Source: an uncultured Bdellovibrionales bacterium (lineage in GTDB: Bacteria > Bdellovibrionota > Bdellovibrionia > Bdellovibrionales > UBA1609). Taken from it: a stretch of DNA of 5,663 bases. The translations under genes and the position numbers were made by a program. This document shows positions 1-5,479 of this stretch, piece by piece (the first letter of the stretch is position 1; every line of letters starts with the position of its first letter). The notes beneath the pieces are model-generated. The model saw only the letters and a program-made list of their open reading frames with translations. It ran no database searches and was not told the DNA's origin. The stretch spans positions 1-5,663 of the forward strand of contig CALJPJ010000131.1 of NCBI GenBank assembly GCA_937980625.1. The letters are read 5' to 3'.

Positions 1-456
1 TCAATGCTCGACTCGGTAATGGTTGATTATTACGGTACACCCACTGCTTTAAATCAAGTTGCATCAGTATCGTGTCCAGATGCTAAATCATTTCTATTTG
101 CTCCTTGGGAAGTTAGTGTTTTAAAAGATATTGAGGCTGGAATAATTAAATCTAACCTTGGGATGAGCCCGCAAAATGACGGAAAAGTTGTTCGCTTAAG
201 GCTTCCAGACTTAACTGAAGAGCGTCGTAAAGCTCTTGTTAAAAATATTAAAAAAATCCTTGAGGACGCTCGCATCTCCATCAGAATGGCTCGCCGTGAC
301 GCTAATGATTTACTTAAAAAAATGCAAAAAGATAAAGAGATTAGTGAGGATGACCAAAAAAAATCGATGAGTGATATACAAACTATTACAGATGATTTTA
401 TTAAAAAAGTTGATTCTATTGGCTCAGACAAAGAAAAAGAGTTACTTACAATTTAA
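1..456 (+). CDS. frr: Ribosome recycling factor, 5'-truncated by window edge
   Basis: RRF acts with EF-G to split the post-termination ribosome so its subunits can be reused; it is cytosolic and essential. The reading frame is open from base 1, so the first ATG at base 4 is an internal Met and not the start. Recognisable family stretches are the early VDYYGTPT segment, the LTEERRK block, the RRDAND block and KDKEISEDD near the C-terminus. Aligned from memory to E. coli RRF (185 aa), the first visible Ser matches about residue 35, so some 34 residues are missing; the 151 residues present then give a normal full length. The missing part is half of the first long helix of the triple-helix bundle. 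The stop codon directly abuts the uppS start (0 bp), which indicates co-transcription. In many bacteria tsf and pyrH lie upstream, but they are outside this window. Confidence 0.97.
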   Translation, partial: SMLDSVMVDYYGTPTALNQVASVSCPDAKSFLFAPWEVSVLKDIEAGIIKSNLGMSPQNDGKVVRLRLPDLTEERRKALVKNIKKILEDARISIRMARRDANDLLKKMQKDKEISEDDQKKSMSDIQTITDDFIKKVDSIGSDKEKELLTI

Positions 457-1197
457 ATGCAATTACCTAATCACGTAGCTATCATTATGGACGGAAATGG
501 CCGCTGGGCCAATTCGCGTAAACACAATCGTGTGTTTGGGCATATCCGTGGAGCTAAGGTTGCTTACGATATTATTGAAAAATGTGCCCAGATTAATTTA
601 AAGCACTTAACTCTCTATGCATTTAGTACTGAAAACTGGAGCCGCCCTAAAACTGAAGTTTCTCTACTAATGGCTCTACTCATTAAGCATCTAAAAAAGG
701 AAAAAAATAAACTCATCAATAATAACATTTCTTTTCACACAATAGGTGACTCTCTAGAGTTACCTGCTGAAGTTCAAGCCTTATTATCAGAAACTTCTGA
801 AGAGACTAAAAATAATACTGGCTTAAAATTAACATTTGCACTTAACTATGGCGGCCGACAAGAAATTATTAATGCAACTAAAAATATTTATAAAGCTATT
901 AAAAGCAAGTCTATTGCGGAGTCGGATATTTCCGAGGAATTATTTGAAAAGTTTTTGCAGTCTGCTTTTTTACCAAACCCTGACTTGATTATTCGCACCA
1001 GTAATGAAAAGCGACTTTCTAATTTCTTTTTATGGCAAGCTGCTTATAGTGAATTTTATTTTTGTGATAAATTTTGGCCTGATTTTAATTTCTCTGACTT
1101 TGAACTAGCTATTAATGATTACAATAAAAGACAACGTCGCTTTGGTAATATCGAAAATCAACCATCCTTATCTCAAAACAATTTTATTAGTGAATAA
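457..1197 (+). CDS. uppS: Undecaprenyl diphosphate synthase (cis-prenyltransferase)
   Basis: UppS condenses farnesyl diphosphate with eight isopentenyl diphosphates to give C55 undecaprenyl diphosphate, the carrier for peptidoglycan and surface glycans; it works at the cytoplasmic face of the inner membrane. The 246 residues match the family length. Motifs in order: HVAIIMDGNGRWA at 6-18 with catalytic Asp12 and Arg16; GHIRG at 28-32; FSTENW at 56-61; FALNYGGRQEI at 127-137; and PDLIIRT at 175-181 followed by RLSNF at 186-190. Arg180, Arg186 and Glu199 have the spacing of the E. coli IPP/Mg-binding Arg194, Arg200 and Glu213. One oddity is Asn183 in RTSNE, where most homologues have Gly. The ATG directly follows the frr stop, with no Shine-Dalgarno sequence at normal spacing, so translational coupling is likely. 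The last ~15 residues are polar and look like a family-variable tail. Confidence 0.97.
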   Translation: MQLPNHVAIIMDGNGRWANSRKHNRVFGHIRGAKVAYDIIEKCAQINLKHLTLYAFSTENWSRPKTEVSLLMALLIKHLKKEKNKLINNNISFHTIGDSLELPAEVQALLSETSEETKNNTGLKLTFALNYGGRQEIINATKNIYKAIKSKSIAESDISEELFEKFLQSAFLPNPDLIIRTSNEKRLSNFFLWQAAYSEFYFCDKFWPDFNFSDFELAINDYNKRQRRFGNIENQPSLSQNNFISE

Positions 1198-1199
1198 TT

Positions 1200-2012
1200 A
1201 TGAATAAAGACCTCGCAGTTCGAACTATCACAGCTCTTATCTTACTATTGATTACTTTTTCCATTTTTAAAATCTGGGAAACTACCGGGCTTATGTTTTT
1301 TGGTCTAATTATTTTAATAATTGGAGCTATGGAATACGCAGATATGTTTCTTAAAAAAAATAAACCATTATTTATTTTATTTTTTAGTATATGCACCCTA
1401 AGTCCCCCTTTATTTTATTTGTATTCAACAACTCCAATTATATATATTTCTCTTTTTTTATTCTCATTAATTACATTTATATTTTTAAAAAATGAAAATG
1501 ACCCCGCTAAAATATTAAATAATATTTCTATATTATTTTTAGGGTACTTTTACACTATTGTATGCCCATTTTTTCTTTTTAAAATCATTGTACTTGAGAG
1601 TATTGGACTAAAATTATTTTTTAGCGTTTTGTTAATCACTTTCTCATGTGATATTTTTGCCTATATTTTTGGCAGAGCATTTGGCAGAAAACTATTGCTT
1701 CCCCTTGTTTCTCCTAAAAAGACATATGCTGGCGCCTTTGGTGGCTTATTGGCCTCCACTAGCTTAGCTTATGTTACATTAACATATAGTTTTCAAATCT
1801 TTCCCCCTGCTGTCAGCCTACTTATAGGGCTTTGCTGTGGATTAGCCACTCAAAGTGGTGATTTTTTTGCTTCGCTATTAAAACGAGTCGCTGGGGTAAA
1901 AGACGCAGGTAAAATAATGCCTGGTCATGGTGGAGTATTAGATCGATTTGATGGCTTATATTTCTCTGGTCCAGTTTTTTATGTCTTTTATTATTTTTTA
2001 AAGATTAATTAG
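1200..2012 (+). CDS. cdsA: Phosphatidate cytidylyltransferase (CDP-diglyceride synthase)
   Basis: CdsA converts phosphatidic acid and CTP into CDP-diacylglycerol plus pyrophosphate, the precursor of phosphatidylethanolamine, phosphatidylglycerol and cardiolipin, in the inner membrane. The 270-residue protein is very hydrophobic, with about eight or nine membrane segments (roughly 8-24, 30-48, 57-75, 78-96, 110-130, 137-157, 178-198, 203-221, 254-268). The CDP-diglyceride synthase signature is complete at 225-251: Ser225, Lys228-Arg229, Lys234-Asp235, PGHGG at 241-245, then Asp248-Arg-Phe-Asp251. The DIFAYIFGRAFG stretch at 151-162 and SPKKTYAGAFGG at 171-182 are also typical. The ATG lies 2 bp after the uppS stop. 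Upstream is only a weak GTGA and no strong Shine-Dalgarno. The gene is even richer in A+T than its neighbours, as expected for a Phe/Ile/Leu-rich membrane protein. No gene follows for 333 bp. Confidence 0.96.
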   Translation: MNKDLAVRTITALILLLITFSIFKIWETTGLMFFGLIILIIGAMEYADMFLKKNKPLFILFFSICTLSPPLFYLYSTTPIIYISLFLFSLITFIFLKNENDPAKILNNISILFLGYFYTIVCPFFLFKIIVLESIGLKLFFSVLLITFSCDIFAYIFGRAFGRKLLLPLVSPKKTYAGAFGGLLASTSLAYVTLTYSFQIFPPAVSLLIGLCCGLATQSGDFFASLLKRVAGVKDAGKIMPGHGGVLDRFDGLYFSGPVFYVFYYFLKIN

Positions 2013-2036
2013 GGCCTATTAACATCTCATTTAGTT

Positions 2037-2068
2037 ATATTTATATTTCAATTCTCCATATTTATATT
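2037..2068. repeat. 11-bp direct repeat ATATTTATATT
   Basis: The 11-mer ATATTTATATT occurs at 2037-2047 and again at 2058-2068, 21 bp apart start to start, which is close to two turns of the helix. This is seen directly. The sequence is pure A+T in an AT-rich region, so chance recurrence is quite possible. A binding site for a nucleoid or regulatory protein is only a conjecture. Confidence 0.45.
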
Positions 2069-2096
2069 GGTATTAAAACTTGCACCAGCTCCATTT

Positions 2097-2205
2097 AATA
2101 ATGCCTTCATAGTAAATTGATTCTAGTCATAATGTCCTCAAATAGCTCTCTTCAGGAGAACTCCGCGCATTATGACTAAAATCAATTTATGATAAGGGCA
2201 TTATT
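2097..2205. repeat. Long inverted repeat / hairpin (MITE-like or structured 3' UTR)
   Basis: The left arm at 2097-2134 and right arm at 2168-2205 are each 38 bases and pair in register, with only five departures from Watson-Crick: T2106 with G2196 and G2112 with T2190 are G-U wobbles on the + strand, while C2108-A2194, A2111-G2191 and C2123-A2179 are true mismatches. The innermost 11 bp (TAGTCATAATG and its complement) and a 10-bp block (TAAATTGATT) are perfect. The loop is 33 bases (2135-2167) and can form a small inner stem, TCCT 2135-2138 with AGGA 2154-2157. The right arm is followed by a short interrupted T stretch rather than a clean T-run, so it is a poor intrinsic terminator. It could be a miniature inverted-repeat element, a REP-like mRNA-stabilising structure, or the remnant of an insertion that removed dxr. 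No transposase is present. Confidence 0.85.
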
Positions 2206-2332
2206 TTAATGAGATTAATATAAAATTACTGGATAAAAATTAAATAAGTCCATTAACAAATTTTATTGCGCTCCACAGCAGCCCCTTGGCCTGGCTATAT
2301 AAATTAGTATTAAATAATCTATTTTAACCTGA

Positions 2333-2338
2333 TATAAT
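2333..2338 (+). promoter_or_regulatory. Perfect TATAAT -10 box just upstream of rseP
   Basis: TATAAT at 2333-2338 matches the sigma-70 -10 consensus and ends 7 bases before the rseP ATG. Transcription normally starts about 6-8 bases after the box, which would place +1 at or next to the A of the ATG and give a leaderless or nearly leaderless mRNA. The -35 side is weak: TTAAAT at 2310-2315 with a 17-bp spacer matches TTGACA at three of six positions. In such AT-rich DNA a chance TATAAT is possible, but the absence of any Shine-Dalgarno before this ATG fits a leaderless start. Confidence 0.5.
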
Positions 2339-2345
2339 TATTTAC

Positions 2346-4040
2346 ATGGAAAGTATTATTAGTTTTATATCATCTGGTGTTTCGTATGTTGGTCCTTTTA
2401 TTTTATTAATGGGCACTCTAATTTTTATACATGAAATGGGACATTTTCTTGTTGCTAAGTATTTTGGTGTAAGAGTTGAGGTTTTCAGCTTGGGCTTTGG
2501 TAAAAGCTTATACCAATTCACCCGCGGTGACACGACCTATAAACTTTCAATGATTCCTCTCGGTGGTTACGTTAAAATGTTTGGCGATGATCCAACGGCA
2601 GAGCTTGTCGCTGAAGACAAACAATTTTCATTTCTGTATAAGCCCGTATGGCAACGTATTGCTATAGTCTTAGCTGGCCCGTTAATGAATTTTATTATTG
2701 CCATACCTATTTTTGCTTTAATTTTAGCACTTGGTTACAAGGCACCAGCAAACTTTATTGGCGATATAAAAAGCGATACACAAGCATATAAGGTTGGCTT
2801 TCGCTCTGGTGATAAAATCTTAAAAATTAATGACAGACCTGTTTTTAATTGGATTGATGTTGATAAAATTATTTCTTCAAATGCAAATAAAACTTTATCA
2901 TTTAAAGTTTTATCACAAGCAGGAGCAGAACAGTCAATTAGTGTAGATATACCTCAAGTTGAAAACGACAAACTCTTTGGTCTTGAAAAACATATTGGTA
3001 AGATCGATGGATTAACATTAATTAGTAAATCAAGCTTAATTGGAGTGCGAAACGGCAGTATCGCTGCTAGTTCCGGGCTAAAAAGTTTAGATCAAATATT
3101 AAAAATTAATGGTGATGATGTCTCATACCAAAGAGAAATTGAACCCTTACTCCAAAAACATAAAGACTCTAAAATTGAATTCACCGTTCGTCTTTTTAAT
3201 CAGCACACTAAAAACCCTGAAAGAACAGTTGTGCTTAAATCTGCTTACCCGATAAATGGACAGAGTATATCTGAGTCCATTGGCATAGAAAGCACTGCTC
3301 AGTATGTATCGGGTGTTGTTCCTGACTCACCGGCTGAGCTTGCAGGGCTAGTCGCTGGAGACAAAATTTTATCTATTGATAAAACTCCTATATCAGGCTG
3401 GAAAGACATACTTAAAACTATTAAGTCATATGATGAGTCTAAAGGAAGTTTGACAATAGAAGTGCAGAATAGTGACCCAAAGTACGGTCGTAATTTATCA
3501 TCTAAAACACTTTCATTAACACCAAAAATGACAAAGTTAATGAATAATAAAATGCAAGATGAAAAAAGGTTTACTGTGGGTATATATGCAGACAATACCA
3601 TTGGACAAAATAAACTGGTCGACGTTCAATCTAATAACCCTATAAAAGCTTTAAGCTATGGTTTTAATGAAACCATTAAAATGACTAAACTCATTGCCCT
3701 GGGAATATACAAGCTGATCACTAACCAAGTTTCTACAAGAAATTTATCAGGAATGATCACAATTGGAAAAATTGCTGGCGACTCGTATAAAGCAGGATGG
3801 GACTCTTTTTTAAGAATTATGGGCCTACTCTCAGTTAACTTATTTTTATTAAACTTACTTCCAATACCCGTATTAGATGGTGGTCACTTATTATTTTTTA
3901 CTATTGAAGCCATTAAAGGCTCACCAATAAGCTTAAAGAAAATGCAAATTGCTCAGCAATTTGGTTTTATTATACTTTTATCATTAATGGTTTTCTCTCA
4001 CTATAATGACATCCTTAACTTAATAAACCCACCTTGGTAA
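2346..4040 (+). CDS. rseP: RseP-type site-2 intramembrane zinc metalloprotease with three PDZ domains
   Basis: RseP (M50 family) cuts membrane-anchored anti-sigma factors after a first periplasmic cleavage and can clear leftover signal peptides; it sits in the inner membrane. The zinc site is complete: HEMGH at 29-33 (His29, catalytic Glu30, His33) in the first membrane helix, and NLLPIPVLDGGH at 503-514 with the third ligand Asp511. FSLGFG at 47-52, the PLGGYVKM stretch at 71-78 and GPLMNF at 111-116 are also family hallmarks. Between the membrane segments lie three PDZ-like modules, about 137-200, 218-282 and 318-392; the third (VPDSPAELAGLVAGDKILSI) is the most canonical. At 564 residues it is longer than E. 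coli RseP (450), which has two PDZ domains. The C-terminal helices are about 487-505 and 537-552. The ATG has no Shine-Dalgarno, but no better start is seen and the N-terminus fits the family. tsaB follows 1 bp later. Confidence 0.95.
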   Translation: MESIISFISSGVSYVGPFILLMGTLIFIHEMGHFLVAKYFGVRVEVFSLGFGKSLYQFTRGDTTYKLSMIPLGGYVKMFGDDPTAELVAEDKQFSFLYKPVWQRIAIVLAGPLMNFIIAIPIFALILALGYKAPANFIGDIKSDTQAYKVGFRSGDKILKINDRPVFNWIDVDKIISSNANKTLSFKVLSQAGAEQSISVDIPQVENDKLFGLEKHIGKIDGLTLISKSSLIGVRNGSIAASSGLKSLDQILKINGDDVSYQREIEPLLQKHKDSKIEFTVRLFNQHTKNPERTVVLKSAYPINGQSISESIGIESTAQYVSGVVPDSPAELAGLVAGDKILSIDKTPISGWKDILKTIKSYDESKGSLTIEVQNSDPKYGRNLSSKTLSLTPKMTKLMNNKMQDEKRFTVGIYADNTIGQNKLVDVQSNNPIKALSYGFNETIKMTKLIALGIYKLITNQVSTRNLSGMITIGKIAGDSYKAGWDSFLRIMGLLSVNLFLLNLLPIPVLDGGHLLFFTIEAIKGSPISLKKMQIAQQFGFIILLSLMVFSHYNDILNLINPPW

Positions 4041-4041
4041 A

Positions 4042-4773
4042 ATGAATATACTATCCGTTGATACTAGCTCAAACTCCGCCAGCTTAGGTTTTTTTAAAAA
4101 AACACCTACTACTGACTATATAACTCTATACCTTAAGCATTGGAATAAAAGCCGCTCTCATAGCGAAGTCATTACGGAGTACTTTAATGAAGGTCTGCAA
4201 GCTAGTGAGCTTAATATCAGTGATATTAACTTGATCTGTCTTGGTAAAGGCCCTGGTAGCTTCACAGGAATTAGAGTTGCTCTTAATTTTGCAAAAACTA
4301 TTGCTTACTCACAGTCTATTCCTATTTATACTATAAATTCATTACAACCCATTGCTTTAATGAATAGCCAGAGACATTCGCAAATTTTAGTTTTAAATAA
4401 TGCCTTCAGAAATATGGTCTATGGCGCCGGCTACTTAACGACTACATTCACGGAAGTTGAACAGCCATTTGCCTGTGAACCAAATCAAATTAGTAATTAT
4501 TTATCAAAATTTCATTTAGAAAAAAAAATTCTAATTGTTGGTAATGGTTATGAGGTTTACAAAACTCTTTTTAACGATGATGACACTCAACATTTTTTTA
4601 CTGAAACAAGTTGTTCTACTTCTGTAGACGCTGAGTACATACTAAAGTCCTATTTACGAGACAAAAGTCCTGAATTATTAAAGTGGAACGAAGTTCTTCC
4701 TCTTTATATTAGAGGCTCAGAGGCAGAAGAAAAATTAAAACTCAAAAAACTTGCTACTGAGCGAAATAATTAA
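4042..4773 (+). CDS. tsaB: tRNA threonylcarbamoyladenosine biosynthesis protein TsaB
   Basis: TsaB is the non-catalytic partner of TsaD (with TsaE) that transfers the threonylcarbamoyl group to A37 of ANN-decoding tRNAs. It has the ASKHA fold. Visible motifs in the 243-residue protein are the N-terminal phosphate-1-like strand with VDTSS at 6-10, the SRSHSEVI stretch at 37-44, and the hallmark GKGPGSFTGIRVAL at 68-81; E. coli TsaB is 231 residues. The segment NNAFRNMVYGAGY at 119-131 corresponds to the usual DARRGEVY-type strand, with Asn120 where Asp is common. The C-terminal LPLYIRGSEAEEK at 219-231 is also family-like. The ATG follows the rseP stop by one base without a Shine-Dalgarno, so the two are probably co-transcribed and translationally coupled. 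It could be confused with TsaD, but it is too short and lacks that protein's metal-binding HxxxH motif. Confidence 0.93.
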   Translation: MNILSVDTSSNSASLGFFKKTPTTDYITLYLKHWNKSRSHSEVITEYFNEGLQASELNISDINLICLGKGPGSFTGIRVALNFAKTIAYSQSIPIYTINSLQPIALMNSQRHSQILVLNNAFRNMVYGAGYLTTTFTEVEQPFACEPNQISNYLSKFHLEKKILIVGNGYEVYKTLFNDDDTQHFFTETSCSTSVDAEYILKSYLRDKSPELLKWNEVLPLYIRGSEAEEKLKLKKLATERNN

Positions 4774-4797
4774 TTTTTTTAATTTTATAAAGAACTC

Positions 4798-4827
4798 TTC
4801 CCATTTATTGCATCTTCTTGCTACAAT
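4798..4827 (+). promoter_or_regulatory. Candidate sigma-70 promoter for the J-like/HTH gene
   Basis: The 94-bp spacer after tsaB contains TACAAT at 4822-4827 (five of six to TATAAT) preceded by TTCCCA at 4798-4803 (four of six to TTGACA by position) with an 18-bp spacer. The predicted start of transcription is near 4834, giving a leader of about 34 bases before the ATG at 4868. No GC-stem terminator is visible after tsaB, so this may be an internal promoter within a longer transcript. The call rests on box similarity only. Confidence 0.45.
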
Positions 4828-4834
4828 TAAGATT

Positions 4835-4849
4835 ATTCCATGATGGAAT
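4835..4849. promoter_or_regulatory. 15-bp perfect dyad ATTCCAT-G-ATGGAAT, candidate operator
   Basis: ATTCCAT at 4835-4841 and ATGGAAT at 4843-4849 are exact inverted copies around a single central G at 4842. The dyad begins at about +1 of the promoter predicted just upstream, a position where a bound repressor would block initiation. The following gene encodes an HTH protein, so autoregulation is a natural but unproven idea. As RNA it could only form a 6-bp stem with a 3-base loop, so a DNA-level role is more likely if it is functional. Confidence 0.5.
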
Positions 4850-4858
4850 TTAATTACT

Positions 4859-4862
4859 AGGA
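4859..4862 (+). promoter_or_regulatory. Ribosome binding site AGGA for the J-like/HTH gene
   Basis: AGGA at 4859-4862 (within TAGGA) sits 5 bases before the ATG at 4868. It supports that start codon. It is the only clear Shine-Dalgarno at normal spacing among the starts in this window, consistent with this gene opening its own translation unit rather than being coupled to tsaB. Confidence 0.7.
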
Positions 4863-4867
4863 TTGTT

Positions 4868-5479
4868 ATGACGAATAAGTGGGATTTAAATACTTATTGT
4901 GAGATTTTAGGAGTTTCTGAAAACTCCCCTCAACACGAAATACATGCCGCGTACTTGAGTGCCAAGCAGCTGTATTCTAAAAAAAATTTAAAATCAAACT
5001 TCACCAATGAAGAAGCTGAAACTTTAGAGCAACTTGTTGAAGAGGCTTTTGCCATCTTAGGAAACCATAGCTTAAGAGCTTTTTATCAACGAAAAAATAA
5101 AAATCAATTGGTTGATAAAAAAACACCCAAAAGTACCGTCACTTTAACTCAACCAGAGCCTCAGCAAAAAGCCATTTCAGATTATGAAGTTAATCCTGAT
5201 TTTGAATATAAAATTAACAAATTACAGTCTTATGATGGCTCTAACCTACAAAAAATTCGCCAATATAAAAATATTAGTCTCCACCAGCTCTCAACTGCAA
5301 CAAAAATAAAATCTACTTATATCAAGGCAATAGAGGATAATAATTTTAATTCTTTACCTGCACCAGTTTACACCAGAGGCTTTATTATACAAATTGCAAA
5401 AGTTTTAGGTTTAAAACACGAAGAGGTTGCATCTTCTTATATGAGCCAATATAAAAACAAATATGAACCTCGAGTTTGA
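4868..5479 (+). CDS. J-like domain / RodZ-type helix-turn-helix fusion protein
   Basis: The 203-residue protein has an N-terminal J-like domain (about 8-75), recognisable from the YCEILGVSENSPQHEIHAAYLSAK start and the later AFAILGNHSLRAFYQR helix. A polar Lys/Gln/Pro-rich linker follows (about 76-115), then a RodZ/HTH_25-type helix-turn-helix from about 127 to 195, seen in LQKIRQYKNISLHQLSTATKI, then YIKAIEDNNFNSLP and the VYTRGFI motif. The HPD tripeptide that J-domains use to stimulate DnaK ATPase is replaced by Ser37-Lys38-Lys39, so classical co-chaperone activity is unlikely. RodZ proteins carry a transmembrane helix and periplasmic tail after the HTH; this one stops at 203 with neither, so it should be cytosolic and may bind DNA or a protein partner. 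The start is set by AGGA at 4859-4862. Its 3' end overlaps the next gene by 17 bp. A role in morphogenesis, regulation or chaperone docking is inference. Confidence 0.85.
   Translation: MTNKWDLNTYCEILGVSENSPQHEIHAAYLSAKQLYSKKNLKSNFTNEEAETLEQLVEEAFAILGNHSLRAFYQRKNKNQLVDKKTPKSTVTLTQPEPQQKAISDYEVNPDFEYKINKLQSYDGSNLQKIRQYKNISLHQLSTATKIKSTYIKAIEDNNFNSLPAPVYTRGFIIQIAKVLGLKHEEVASSYMSQYKNKYEPRV

Larger units (their letters stand above)
2013..2345. other. 333-bp noncoding gap between cdsA and rseP, no dxr
   Basis: No frame on either strand holds a credible protein here. In many proteobacteria this place is occupied by dxr (1-deoxy-D-xylulose 5-phosphate reductoisomerase), and I could find no recognisable Dxr fragment. 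From left to right the gap holds an AT-rich segment with an 11-bp direct repeat (2037-2047 and 2058-2068), a long inverted repeat (2097-2205), an AT-rich segment, a G+C-rich patch (2268-2295, 21 of 28 bases G or C) and a TATAAT box immediately before rseP. No convincing intrinsic terminator with a GC-rich stem and T-run follows cdsA, so whether transcripts read through into rseP is open. Confidence 0.8.

Noticed and set aside
54..431. Open frame of 125 codons on the - strand within frr
   Set aside because: It is antisense to a clear frr coding sequence and its translation resembles no family I recognise; it is a shadow of frr codon usage.
2010..2018. TAGG-G-CCTA palindrome overlapping the cdsA stop as a terminator or operator
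   Set aside because: The arms are only 4 bp with a 1-base centre, pairing breaks immediately outside, and no T-run follows.
2118..2133. CATAAT at 2128-2133 in the hairpin as a promoter -10 box
   Set aside because: No acceptable -35 hexamer lies 16-18 bp upstream, and the same sequence is mirrored in the right arm simply because of the inverted repeat.
2223..2345. Short open stretches on both strands through the G+C-rich patch as a dxr or transposase remnant
   Set aside because: The peptides are under about 30 residues, have no start codon with a ribosome binding site, and match no motif I can name.
3299..3601. Open frame of 100 codons on the - strand within rseP
   Set aside because: It lies opposite the well-supported third PDZ region of rseP and has no family features.
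4768..4784. AATTAA / TTAATT inverted pair around a T-run after tsaB as an intrinsic terminator
   Set aside because: The stem is six A-T pairs only and the T-run is in the loop rather than after the stem, so it would not form a stable terminator hairpin.
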